Positions 52,300 to 60,323 are shown, counted from the stretch's first letter. The stretch is 64,000 nt of DNA from Terrimonas ginsenosidimutans (GCF_022012415.1 NZ_JAKLTR010000026.1:1-64000); one strand, 5' to 3'. The notes: generated from the sequence alone by a model not told the origin. Translations and numbers: made by a program.

Positions 52300-52560
52300 G
52301 GTTTTGGTGAAGGTTTTTTTTCGACGGGAGTGTCGAAAGACTCTGTGTACTTTTTTGCCGGCGGGCAAGGGCGCTTTTTTCGACGGGAGGTCGAAAGACC
52401 CTGTTTACGTTTTTGCCGGACGGGCAAGGGCGCTTTTTTTTCGAGGGTTGCCTTGAAGTGACTTTCTACTTTTTTTGCCGGCTGGCAAGGCGTTTTTTTT
52501 CGACGGGAGGTCGAAAGACCCTGTTTACTTTTTTTGCCTTGATGCAAAAAAAGTAACAAA
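52300..52560. repeat. Tandem 59-61-bp double-hairpin units (family H)
   Basis: Four units begin at about 52322, 52381, 52442 and 52501. Each has a TCGAC-GGGAG-GTCGA mini-hairpin (degenerate in unit 3), AAGACCCTGTTTAC, a T-run, TTGCC-GGACG-GGCAA-type hairpin, then GGGCGC and a T-run. The array ends at a perfect TTACTTTTTTTGC / GCAAAAAAAGTAA hairpin (52525-52556, loop CTTGAT). It matches the array at 1-160 in opposite orientation. No coding. Confidence 0.88.
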
Positions 52561-52576
52561 AAAAAATCAAGGCTGG

Positions 52577-52746
52577 GAAAAAATGGCTAAAAATGGGAGG
52601 ATGTCACCTGCACCAAAAAAAACTCGCCGGAAGAGTGTTTGGGGTTGATTGGCGTGCCGGCTCAGACAGTTTTTTGGCGCCTTCGCACACCTTCGGTGTG
52701 GCTCAGACGGTGCCAGCCTCCCATTTTCTTAACGCCATTTTTTCCA
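52577..52746 (-). mobile_element. MITE-like element, diverged inverted copy
   Basis: About 170 bp with terminal inverted repeats AAATGGCTAAAAATGGG / CCCATTTTCTTAACGCCATTT. Inside it shares CTCGCCGGA, GTTGATTGGCGTGCCGGCTC and TTTTGGCGCC with the reverse complement of the two copies below, plus a CACACCTTCGGTGTG hairpin of its own. Non-coding; no transposase. The call as a mobile element is inferred from structure. Confidence 0.6.
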
Positions 52747-52936
52747 AGGCCGGGGGCGTTGAGAGAGGAGGATTCGGTTGCGAGGAAGATTCGTTATAGT
52801 TCCGATCCTGTATTATAATTTGATGCTGACATTCTTTTTATAGATGCGTTATGGAATAAGAGAACAGAAAAGCTACTAGAACCGTAAGGTTACAATCCAG
52901 TCAAGGCCTTCTGCCTGCTTTGAGAGCGGCGGCCTA

Positions 52937-53093
52937 GCGCAAATGGCGTTAAAAAAATTATGGGCGTAACCGACGAGCCGAAGGCGAGGGCGCTAAAATA
53001 TTGTCTGAGCCAACACGCCACTCAACCCAAAACCCTCCTCCGGCGAGTTTATTTTAGTGCCAGGTGCAGCCCATAATTTTTAGCCATTTGCGC
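52937..53093 (+). mobile_element. MITE-like element, direct copy 1
   Basis: 157 bp bounded by GCGCAAATGGCGTTAAAAAA (left, running on into TTATGGGC) and the inverted GCCCATAATTTTTAGCC plus ATTTGCGC. The core holds AACCGACGAGCCGAAGGCGA, TTGTCTGAGCCAACACGCCA and CTCCTCCGGCGAGTTTATTT. The flanks beyond the TIRs are also repeated (GCAGG...GAGAGC on the left, AGCCTTGATC then a TTACTTTTTTTGC hairpin at 53114-53145 on the right), so the mobile unit may be larger. Copy 2 lies 423 bp on. Confidence 0.65.
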
Positions 53094-53140
53094 GTAGCCT
53101 TGATCTTTTTTTGTTACTTTTTTTGCATCAAGGCAAAAAA

Positions 53141-53690
53141 AGTAAACGGAGTCTTCGAGGCAAACCCTCGAAAAAAACGCCTTGCCCGTCCGGCAAAAAT
53201 GTAAACAGAGTTTCCGAAATAAGGAAGATTCGTTGTCTCTCAGTTGCAGTATTACAAATTGACGTGGTTCTATTCCTGATAACAGAAAACAAAACTTGCA
53301 AGAACCGTAAGGTTACAATCCTGTAAAGGCCTTCTACCTGCTTTGAGAGCGGGGGCCTAGCGCAAATGGCGTTAAAAAAATTATGGGCGTAACCGACGAG
53401 CCGAAGGCGAGGGCGCTAAAATATTGTCTGAGCCAACACGCCAATCAATCCAAAACCCTCCTCCGGCGAGTTTATTTTAGTGCCAGGTGCAACCCATAAT
53501 TTTTAGCCCCCGCATCGAGTGCGGGGCTGGCTATTTGCGCGTAGCCTTGATCTTTTTTTGTTACTTTTTTTGCATCAAGGCAAAAAAAGTAAACGGAGTC
53601 TTCGAGGCAACCCCCTCGAAAAAAAGCCCCTTGCCCGCCCGGCAAAATACGGTCAAAGACCCCGAGGTTCTCACCTCGAAAAATCCTTCA
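53141..53690. repeat. Partial family-H units after each direct element copy
   Basis: After each right-flank hairpin come GTAAACGGAGTCTTCGAGG, a CTCGAAAAAAA run and CCTTGCCCG-CCGGCAAAA, i.e. one unit of the H array in the orientation of 1-160 (53141-53215 and 53588-53690). This places the elements inside H arrays and links the two repeat types. Nothing coding is seen in 52211-53768. Confidence 0.7.
53360..53540 (+). mobile_element. MITE-like element, direct copy 2
   Basis: Nearly identical to copy 1 across its core, but with about 24 extra bases near its right end forming a CCCCGCATCGAGTGCGGGG hairpin. The whole block 52861-53215 and 53284-53680, flanks included, is a tandem duplication with a 423-bp period (compare ACCGTAAGGT at 52881 and 53304). 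The right-flank TTACTTTTTTTGC hairpin recurs at 53561-53592. Confidence 0.65.
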
Positions 53691-53699
53691 ATTTTAACT

Positions 53700-53740
53700 A
53701 AAGCGGAGACCGTTTTTAAAAAACGATCCCCGCTTTTTTT
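53700..53740 (+). terminator. Terminator-like hairpin upstream of the amidase gene
   Basis: AAAGCGGAGACCGTTT / AAACGATCCCCGCTTT stem with two mismatches, followed by TTTTTTT. No gene for it lies upstream on the plus strand for 1.5 kb, so it either insulates the amidase gene from repeat transcription or ends a non-coding transcript from the repeat block. Confidence 0.75.
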
Positions 53741-53742
53741 CC

Positions 53743-53750
53743 TAATTTTG
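53743..53750 (+). promoter_or_regulatory. -7 promoter element of the amidase gene
   Basis: TAATTTTG, exact TAnnTTTG, 18 bp upstream of the ATG at 53769 and directly after the terminator-like hairpin. Confidence 0.6.
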
Positions 53751-53768
53751 CACATTAATTTTTTCAGC

Positions 53769-54644
53769 ATGTCAAAAGTAAACGTTGGTCTTGTTCAGAT
53801 GAGCTGTTCTGGTGATAAAACAGCAAACCTGCAGAAAGCAATCGATAAAACACGCGAAGCAGCGGCGAAGGGTGCTCAGATCGTTTGTTTGCAGGAATTG
53901 TTTACATCACTCTACTTCTGTGATGTCGAAGATTATGAAAATTTCAAGCTCGCTGAAGCGATCCCTGGCCCCTCTACGGCGTCTTTGAGCGAAGTGGCAA
54001 AAGAGCTCGGCGTAGTGATCATTGCGTCTTTATTTGAAAAAAGAGCTGAAGGGCTATATCACAATACCACGGCGGTGATCGATGCAGATGGCTCCTATCT
54101 TGGCAAATACCGCAAGATGCACATCCCTGATGATCCCGCTTACTACGAAAAATTCTATTTCACTCCCGGTGACCTGGGCTATAAAGTTTTTAAAACAAAA
54201 TTTGCGACCATCGGGATCCTCATCTGCTGGGATCAATGGTATCCTGAAGCTGCGCGCATCACTTCGCTCATGGGCGCACAGGTGCTGTTCTACCCTACCG
54301 CTATCGGTTGGGCCACCAGCCAGGACGATAAAACAAACACCGAACAATACAACGCATGGCAGACGATACAGCGCAGCCACTCTGTCGCTAATGGACTCCA
54401 TGTCGTAAGCGTGAACCGCGTTGGCCTTGAACAGGACGGCGCCATGAAGTTCTGGGGCGGTTCATTCGTCTCCAATCCATTTGGCACAGTCGTTTACCAG
54501 GCTTCACACGACAAGGAAGAGATCCATGTCGAAGAACTTGACCTCAGCATCTCTGACAAATACCGCACACACTGGCCGTTCCTCCGCGACAGAAGGATCG
54601 ATTCCTATGGGCAGATTACAAAGCGGTATATAGATGAGGATTAA
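53769..54644 (+). CDS. aguB: N-carbamoylputrescine amidase
   Basis: 291-aa nitrilase-superfamily enzyme that splits N-carbamoylputrescine into putrescine, CO2 and ammonia. The Glu-Lys-Cys triad is Glu43 (CLQELF), Lys116 (YRKMHIPDDP) and Cys153 (LICWDQWYPE). The YRKMHIPDDP and CWDQWYPE stretches are typical of the plant-type N-carbamoylputrescine amidases. The ATG at 53769 is used; the frame's upstream part translates repeat DNA. Agmatine deiminase follows after 217 bp that hold the octad array. Confidence 0.94.
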   Translation: MSKVNVGLVQMSCSGDKTANLQKAIDKTREAAAKGAQIVCLQELFTSLYFCDVEDYENFKLAEAIPGPSTASLSEVAKELGVVIIASLFEKRAEGLYHNTTAVIDADGSYLGKYRKMHIPDDPAYYEKFYFTPGDLGYKVFKTKFATIGILICWDQWYPEAARITSLMGAQVLFYPTAIGWATSQDDKTNTEQYNAWQTIQRSHSVANGLHVVSVNRVGLEQDGAMKFWGGSFVSNPFGTVVYQASHDKEEIHVEELDLSISDKYRTHWPFLRDRRIDSYGQITKRYIDED

Positions 54645-54652
54645 GAGTGCAA

Positions 54653-54821
54653 GAGTTTAAAAGTTTAATAGTTTAATAGTTTAAAAGTTTAATAGTTTAG
54701 AAGTTTAATAGTTTAAAGGTTTAATAGTTAAGGTTGGTAGTTGAGATTTTAGAATTAACCGGTCAATTTGAAACTTTTAAACATTTAAACTATTAAACTT
54801 TTAAACTTCTAGCTTCTAACC
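54653..54821. repeat. Inverted pair of AGTTTAAT octad arrays between aguB and aguA
   Basis: The left arm (54653-54733) has about ten 8-bp words (GTTTAATA, GTTTAAAA, GTTTAGAA) starting 9 bp after the aguB stop. The right arm (54770-54821) has the inverse (AAACTTTT, AAACATTT, AAACTATT). The ~37-bp spacer is unique. The pair lies inside what would otherwise be a two-gene operon. Confidence 0.9.
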
Positions 54822-54861
54822 CGACCTTTCAACCATTTCCTTACTTCAAAACCCTGTACTT

Positions 54862-55929
54862 GTGAGTTCACTTTCACGCAACCCCAATGATCTTTCCACT
54901 CCGCGGGAGCTGGGCTATTACTTTCCTGCGGAGTTTGAAAAGCACGTGGCAACCTGGTTAAGCTGGCCTCATAAGGAAGCTAGCTGGCCTGGCAAACTGG
55001 ATACTGTGTATCCGGGTTATACTGCGTTTATCAAGGAGCTGACACGCGGAGAGCTGGTGCGGATCAATGTGGCGGATGAAAAGATGAAGCAGTTCGCCAT
55101 CGGTCATCTTGAAAAAGGCGGTGTGGATCTCTCTAAAGTGGAATTCTTTTTTCATCCTACCAATGATGCCTGGTGCCGCGATCATGGCCCCGCATTCCTG
55201 GTGAATGAAATGGCTGGTAAAGGAAAAGCGATCGTCGACTGGGGCTACAACGCCTGGGGTGGAAAATATCCTCCGTACGATCTCGATGATGTAATTCCCA
55301 CACTCATTGGCAAACACTATGACCTTCCTGTTTTCAACCCGGGTATCGTCATGGAAGGCGGCTCCGTTGAATTTAACGGTAAAGGCGCCCTGCTGACATC
55401 TACAGCCTGTCTCCTGAACCCCAACCGCAACCCTCACCTCAACCAATGCCAGATCGAAGAGTACCTGCGCAACTTCTATGGCGTAGAACAAATTCTTTGG
55501 GTAGATGAAGGCATTGTCGGCGATGATACGGATGGACATATCGATGATACTATCCGTTTTGTGAACGAAGACACCGTCCTCACCGTGATCGAGGAAAACA
55601 AGAATGACGAGAACTACGACCTCCTCCAGCACAACCTCAAACAACTGAAAGAGATGCGGCTGCTGAATACCAAACAACTGAACATCGTGGAGCTGCCTAT
55701 GCCAGACGCCGTGATCTTCGACGACCAGCGCCTCCCCGCATCTTACGCCAACTTCTATATCGCCAACAGATCCGTCATCGTTCCAACCTACCGTTGCGAC
55801 AAAGACGATAAAGCCCTGCAGATCATCCAAACCTGCTTCCCCGACCGCGAAGTGGTCGGCATCGATTCCACAGACATCATCTGGGGACTCGGCAGCTTCC
55901 ACTGCCTCAGCCAGCAGGAACCGGGGTAA
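54862..55929 (+). CDS. aguA: Agmatine deiminase
   Basis: 355-aa guanidino-modifying enzyme that converts agmatine to N-carbamoylputrescine and ammonia. Family residues are visible: WPHKEASWPG, NDAWCRDHGPAF, VMEGGSVEFNGKG, DDTDGHIDD, and the catalytic Cys348 in GLGSFHC at the C-terminus. The start is GTG at 54862; no earlier ATG fits. Together with the amidase upstream it forms the agmatine-to-putrescine route used when arginine is decarboxylated to agmatine. Confidence 0.95.
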   Translation: MSSLSRNPNDLSTPRELGYYFPAEFEKHVATWLSWPHKEASWPGKLDTVYPGYTAFIKELTRGELVRINVADEKMKQFAIGHLEKGGVDLSKVEFFFHPTNDAWCRDHGPAFLVNEMAGKGKAIVDWGYNAWGGKYPPYDLDDVIPTLIGKHYDLPVFNPGIVMEGGSVEFNGKGALLTSTACLLNPNRNPHLNQCQIEEYLRNFYGVEQILWVDEGIVGDDTDGHIDDTIRFVNEDTVLTVIEENKNDENYDLLQHNLKQLKEMRLLNTKQLNIVELPMPDAVIFDDQRLPASYANFYIANRSVIVPTYRCDKDDKALQIIQTCFPDREVVGIDSTDIIWGLGSFHCLSQQEPG

Positions 55930-55930
55930 G

Positions 55931-56013
55931 AAATTTCGGTGGTTTGGAGGGTTTGGGAGGTTTCATAGGTTCCAAACCCTCCAAACCTCCCAAACCCTCC
56001 ACCCTAAGCCCCT
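55931..56013. repeat. Inverted pair of 9-bp words (GGTTTGGAG family)
   Basis: Nine-bp words GGTTTGGAG, GGTTTGGGA, GGTTTCATA, GGTTCCAAA turn directly into the inverse CCCTCCAAA, CCTCCCAAA, CCCTCCACC with almost no loop. It starts a few bases after the aguA stop and shares the GGTTTCATA word with the array at 2908-3043. Confidence 0.88.
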
Positions 56014-56107
56014 GACTATCCGGCCCTTACCTCCGCTGTTTTTCCTCCTTTTTCTCTTTCAACTCTTAGTCTTAACTTGCACCGTTTTTTCAATACAAGG
56101 AAGAGAA

Positions 56108-57169
56108 ATGGTAGATCTAGCTAATTACGACCCCAATTGCGTCAGCAATCCTAATAACAACATATTCGGACTCCCCACTTCGGAAGATGATGCACGACTG
56201 GTGATCCTCCCCATTCCCTGGGAAGTGACCGTGAGCTATGGAGCTGGAACCGCCCGCGCCCCCGAAGCCATCTTTAAAGCGGCCCTGCAGGTCGACCTGT
56301 TCGACTCTGAAGTTCCTGAAGGCTGGAAACACGGATACTATATGCGTCCGATCGACCGGAAGCTGCTGATGAAAAGCGACTATCTCCGCAAAGAAGCTGA
56401 GCTCTATATCGATTATATCTCCCGTGGTGAAGACGTATCAGCCAACCAGTTCATGAGCAAGACCTTCCGGGAAGTGAATGAAGGCGGCGAATTCCTTACC
56501 CAGTGGGTATATGAACAAACAAAAGTGCTGCTGAACAATGGTAAACTGGTCGGTGTACTCGGCGGTGATCACAGCGTGCCCTTAGGTTACTTTAAAGCAA
56601 TTGCAGATAAATATGCCGACTTCGGCATTTTGCAGATCGATGCACACTGTGACCTTCGCGTAGCATACGAAGGGTTCAACTACTCGCACGCCAGCATCAT
56701 GTATAATGCCCTCACTCAGATCCCACAGTTAAGCAAACTCGTTCAGGTAGGTGTTCGTGATTATGGCGGTGACGAATGGGAGTATCTTAAAAATAACAGT
56801 GACAGGATCAATACATACTTCGACCGCGATATTAAATACCGCCAGTATGAAGGCGAAACCTGGAAACAGATCGTGGATGAGATCGTGAGCAAACTTCCAC
56901 AGAATGTCTATATCAGCTTTGATATCGACGGACTCGACCGCAAACTTTGTCCGCATACAGGCACACCCGTTCCCGGTGGCTTTGAAACGGAAGAAGTATT
57001 CTATCTCTTCCGTAAAGTAATGGAAAGCGGCAGGAAAGTGATCGGCTTCGATCTTTGCGAAGTAGGCGTGAGTGATACAGACTGGAATGCAAATGTTGGC
57101 GCACGGGTACTGTTCAAACTCTGCAATACGTTGATCGCAAGCAATAGCGACAAAAGTTTAACTGTTTAA
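56108..57169 (+). CDS. Agmatinase/arginase-family ureohydrolase
   Basis: 353-aa di-manganese hydrolase. Metal ligands are His155 (GGDHSV), Asp178, His180 and Asp182 (DAHCD), and Asp272 and Asp274 (SFDIDGLD). The family removes urea or a formimino group from guanidino substrates. Next to the agmatine deiminase pair, agmatinase (agmatine to putrescine plus urea) is the natural guess, but the N-terminal ~110 residues are longer than in SpeB, so formiminoglutamase or guanidino-acid hydrolase remain possible. The octad array overlaps its last codons. Confidence 0.9.
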   Translation: MVDLANYDPNCVSNPNNNIFGLPTSEDDARLVILPIPWEVTVSYGAGTARAPEAIFKAALQVDLFDSEVPEGWKHGYYMRPIDRKLLMKSDYLRKEAELYIDYISRGEDVSANQFMSKTFREVNEGGEFLTQWVYEQTKVLLNNGKLVGVLGGDHSVPLGYFKAIADKYADFGILQIDAHCDLRVAYEGFNYSHASIMYNALTQIPQLSKLVQVGVRDYGGDEWEYLKNNSDRINTYFDRDIKYRQYEGETWKQIVDEIVSKLPQNVYISFDIDGLDRKLCPHTGTPVPGGFETEEVFYLFRKVMESGRKVIGFDLCEVGVSDTDWNANVGARVLFKLCNTLIASNSDKSLTV

Positions 57170-57281
57170 ATGTTTAAGGTTTAAAAGTTGCCACTCGTTC
57201 AGACCAACTACTTCATTTTTATTCTGGTAAACTATCAATCCGAAAAACTTTTAAACTATTAAACCTTTAAACTTTTAAACC
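57152..57281. repeat. Octad array that has entered the 3' end of the ureohydrolase gene
   Basis: The left arm (57152-57190) starts in the codons for KSLTV and the stop (AGTTTAAC TGTTTAAA TGTTTAAG GTTTAAAA). The right arm (57245-57281) is the inverse (AACTTTT, AAACTATT, AAACCTTT, AAACTTTT) and ends 10 bp before the next start codon. The spacer is unique. Confidence 0.88.
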
Positions 57282-57291
57282 CATTTCCTCC

Positions 57292-57840
57292 ATGGCGAAG
57301 TTTGAGATCATATTACGGAACGATAAGGTAAAACAGTATAACAGCATGGCGCTGTTCATTGTCATATTGAATATCGGGCTTTTTATTCTGACGGCTTTCT
57401 ATAGTACAGATCAGTTCATCCGGAATGTTGCGTTGGCCGTGGCTGTGTTATCAGCTGTTTCACTTGCGGCGGGCTGGTGGCTGGCCAGAAAAGGCAAGGC
57501 CGTTAATGCCTCGCTGAAATACCTGCCGCTGATCATTATCACGATCGGGTGGGCAATGATCGGCAATTGGTGGGCGGCTGTACTTTGTGCAGTGCTGACA
57601 TTTCTGTTCGCCACGTCCCAACGGCAGCTGCAATTGGGCGTTGATAAAGGGGAAGTCATCTATCCATCTTTTCCGCAACGGACGATCCGGTGGAATGAAT
57701 TGAACAATATCGTATTAAAAGATGGTCTGCTGACCATCGATTTCAAGAACAATAAAATACTGCAGTCTGAGATCATTGAATCATCCGCAGGATTGAATGA
57801 ACAGGAATTTAACGACTTTTGCAGGGAGCAGTTGAAGTAA
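57292..57840 (+). CDS. Membrane protein with C-terminal PH-like domain, function unknown
   Basis: 182 aa. Four hydrophobic segments (about 18-38, 46-66, 75-90 and 93-108) are followed by a ~70-residue soluble part (EVIYPSFPQRTIRWNELNNI, TIDFKNNKILQSEI) with the look of a bacterial PH domain. It ends 20 bp before the radical SAM start, so cotranscription is likely. No known family is recognised. Confidence 0.7.
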   Translation: MAKFEIILRNDKVKQYNSMALFIVILNIGLFILTAFYSTDQFIRNVALAVAVLSAVSLAAGWWLARKGKAVNASLKYLPLIIITIGWAMIGNWWAAVLCAVLTFLFATSQRQLQLGVDKGEVIYPSFPQRTIRWNELNNIVLKDGLLTIDFKNNKILQSEIIESSAGLNEQEFNDFCREQLK

Positions 57841-57860
57841 ATCAAAAAGCGGTTCAGATT

Positions 57861-59165
57861 ATGGCGCATATCTCACATTCACCTTATCTGCTGTATTCAG
57901 ATGGTAAGGGAAACATTTTTGAAGATCAGACCTTGTTTGTGACCGGCCGTAGCGGTTGGGATGCATTCGAGATCCCTGAAGACGAATGGATCGAACTGCC
58001 CGAAGGCGGTTCCCTGTACGAACTTCCCGGCCGTCGTGGTATTGGCATCGATGTTGAAACCGGAGAAATGCGCCTTTGCGAAAAAGGCTGGGCGGTGGCT
58101 GCATTCATTCCTCCCGCACATACCGGCTTCTATCTCGCTGCCTATGAAACGGCACCTGATGCACCTACCCTGCCGTTGTTCTGCTATACCGCAGCCGGAT
58201 GGTACGACGAAAAGTTCTATGTCCCCGCTACCAGAATAGAACCTGATATCCGCCAGGATTGCGAAGGATATGACCAGAAAAAAGTTGAATTTGGTGTAGA
58301 GAAATTATTGCAGGCCTATCCGCATAACAGGCTGGTGAATCACCTGGCCAATAATTGCGCCCTGACCTATCAGTGCCCTGCTGCACGGAACTATTTCCTT
58401 GGCCGGTGGGAATGCCCCATCCCATCCTCTCCTGCATGTAATGCCAACTGCGTTGGATGTATCTCTTTGCAGCCTGATGAAGAAACGATCGTGTCTACAC
58501 AGGACAGGCTTCGTTTCAAACCAACGCCAGAAGAGATCGTTGAATTCACGGTCCCTCACCTCGAAGAAGCGCCATTCCCGATCGTTAGCTTCGGTCAGGG
58601 TTGTGAAGGTGAACCGCTGCTTATGTGGGAAACCATCCGCGAAGCGATCATCGAGATCCGCAAACACACGCCCAAAGGAAGTATCAATATAAACACGAAC
58701 GGATCCAAACCGGATGCTGTAAGGAAATTATGTGAAGCAGGTTTGGATTCTATCCGCGTCAGCACCAACTCCGCACGACGTGAAGTGTACATGCCATACT
58801 ATCGCCCAAACAACTACGACTTTGATGATATCATCGAAAGCCTGAAAGTGGTGAACAGTTTTGGCGGCTGGACATCCATCAATTATTTCGTATTCCCTGG
58901 TATGACAGACAGCATTGCAGAGTATGAAGCACTGCGCAAGCTGATCAAAGAGACCGGCCTGAAGATGATCCAGTGGAGGAATTTCAATATCGATCCCGAT
59001 TGGTATCTGGGAAAGATCGGCGTGGGTGATACGGGTGAATGCATGGGCGTAAAGCAACTGCAGGAATTATTAAAGGAAGAATTCCCTGATCTCCGGTACG
59101 GCTATTTCAACCCTCCGATGGAACGCATCAAAGGACGGTTCGATCTGGATTTTGCACATCATTGA
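57861..59165 (+). CDS. Uncharacterised radical SAM enzyme with Cys-rich N-terminal domain
   Basis: 434 aa from the ATG at 57861. The [4Fe-4S]-SAM motif is CNANCVGC (Cys193, Cys197, Cys200), followed by a TIM-barrel core: FGQGCEGEPLL, SININTNGSKPDAVRKLCEAG, SIRVSTNSARREVYMPYYRP, with GYFNPPMERIKGRF at the end. Before it, ~190 residues are unlike typical radical SAM leaders and hold four extra Cys (134, 166, 172, 185). The substrate is unknown. The transporter gene downstream overlaps it by 14 bp, suggesting coupled expression. Confidence 0.85.
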   Translation: MAHISHSPYLLYSDGKGNIFEDQTLFVTGRSGWDAFEIPEDEWIELPEGGSLYELPGRRGIGIDVETGEMRLCEKGWAVAAFIPPAHTGFYLAAYETAPDAPTLPLFCYTAAGWYDEKFYVPATRIEPDIRQDCEGYDQKKVEFGVEKLLQAYPHNRLVNHLANNCALTYQCPAARNYFLGRWECPIPSSPACNANCVGCISLQPDEETIVSTQDRLRFKPTPEEIVEFTVPHLEEAPFPIVSFGQGCEGEPLLMWETIREAIIEIRKHTPKGSININTNGSKPDAVRKLCEAGLDSIRVSTNSARREVYMPYYRPNNYDFDDIIESLKVVNSFGGWTSINYFVFPGMTDSIAEYEALRKLIKETGLKMIQWRNFNIDPDWYLGKIGVGDTGECMGVKQLQELLKEEFPDLRYGYFNPPMERIKGRFDLDFAHH

Positions 59166-60066
59166 TCCCTTCTTAGTGAAAGAAAAAAGCATCCCGCAGG
59201 GAATAATCCTTGCTGTATTAGCGGCACTGATCTGGTCTGGCAACTTTATAGTTGCCAGAGCTGTTCATGCAGATATCAGCCCGGGACATCTCTCCTTTTT
59301 CCGCTGGTCTACCGCCACAGTGATGCTTGCTCCTTTTGCGATAAAGATCTGCCTGACGGAACGTGCGGCATTGAAAAAGCACTTTGCATACCTGTTCTGG
59401 TTATCCCTGACGGGGATCTGCCTGTTCAATACATTTGTGTATATCGCCGGTCATCACACCTCCGCGATCAACCTCGCGCTGATCGGCACCACCTCATCTC
59501 CCATCTTTGCCAATATCATGGCGGCCATTTTTCTCAAGGAAAAGATCGGCGTGAAAAGACTTTGCGGAATGCTCGTGTGTATCGCGGGGATACTGTTGCT
59601 GATCTCCCGAGGACACTGGGAAAACCTGATGAACTTCCACTTCTCGAAAGGTGACGCATGGATTTTACTGGCAGCATTGTCATTTGCGATCTATAACATA
59701 CTCGTCAGAAAACGTCCTGTTGCCATTTCTCCGATGAGTTTATTGTTCAGTTCCTTTTTATTGGGAACGATCCTTCTGATCCCCTTTGTCGTATTCGAAT
59801 CTTCCACACAGTCGCCTATCGACTGGGATACCCAGCTGATCGGCGTGATCCTCTACCTTGGCCTGGGCGCTTCCGTGATCTGCTTTTTTATCTGGAACAA
59901 AGCGATCCAGATCCTGGGTGCGGGACGAACTGCCTTATTCGGAAATCTCATTCCCATATTCTCCAGCCTCGAAGCGGTTTTTATTTTGCAGGAAGAGTTT
60001 ACGTTGATCCACATAGTGAGTATGGTGGTGGTGCTGATTGGTTTGGTGATCGCGAATTTGAAGTGA
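59152..60066 (+). CDS. EamA/DMT-family metabolite transporter
   Basis: 304 aa with ten hydrophobic segments in two EamA repeats (IILAVLAALIWSGNFIVARA at the start; AWILLAALSFAIYNILVRKR midway). Typical of DMT exporters for amino acids or metabolites. ATG at 59152 overlaps the radical SAM gene by 14 bp; a GTG at 59176 is an alternative start. Its 3' end is the source of the tandem duplication at 60018-60323. Confidence 0.9.
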   Translation: MHIIDPFLVKEKSIPQGIILAVLAALIWSGNFIVARAVHADISPGHLSFFRWSTATVMLAPFAIKICLTERAALKKHFAYLFWLSLTGICLFNTFVYIAGHHTSAINLALIGTTSSPIFANIMAAIFLKEKIGVKRLCGMLVCIAGILLLISRGHWENLMNFHFSKGDAWILLAALSFAIYNILVRKRPVAISPMSLLFSSFLLGTILLIPFVVFESSTQSPIDWDTQLIGVILYLGLGASVICFFIWNKAIQILGAGRTALFGNLIPIFSSLEAVFILQEEFTLIHIVSMVVVLIGLVIANLK

Positions 60067-60323
60067 GGCGGAGTATCGCAAAGTGCGCTAAGATAAACGC
60101 AAAGGACGCAAAGAAGATCCGGAAATCCTGAGTATGGTGGTGGTGCTGATTAATTTGAAATGAGATAGAGTATTGCGGAGAGCGCCAAGATAAACGCAAA
60201 GGACGCAAAGAAGATCCGGAAATCCTGAGTATGGTGGTGGTGCTGATTAATTTGAAATGAGATAGAGTATCGCGGAGCGCGCCAAGATAAACGCAAAGGA
60301 CGCAAAGAAAATCCGGAAATCCT
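60018..60323. repeat. Three tandem copies of the transporter 3' end plus a CGCAAAG array
   Basis: Units start at 60018 (real gene end), 60130 and 60227 (GAGTATGGTGGTGGTGCTGA). Copy 1 is 112 bp; copies 2 and 3 are ~97 bp because 15 bp (GGTTTGGTGATCGCG) are missing. Each unit holds the last codons, the stop, and CGCAAAG 9-bp words. The third copy pairs with an inverted arm (60321-60361, CCTTTGCGTCCTTTGCGTTT and on) over about 24 bp. Confidence 0.93.

Noticed and set aside
52300-52560. CRISPR array
   Set aside because: The 59-61-bp units repeat along their whole length with no unique spacers, and no cas gene is present.
52593-52799. 68-codon frame in the inverted element copy
   Set aside because: Not kept in the other two copies of the element.
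53487-53768. 94-residue N-terminal extension of the amidase
   Set aside because: Translates repeat DNA and a terminator hairpin; -7 element lies inside it.
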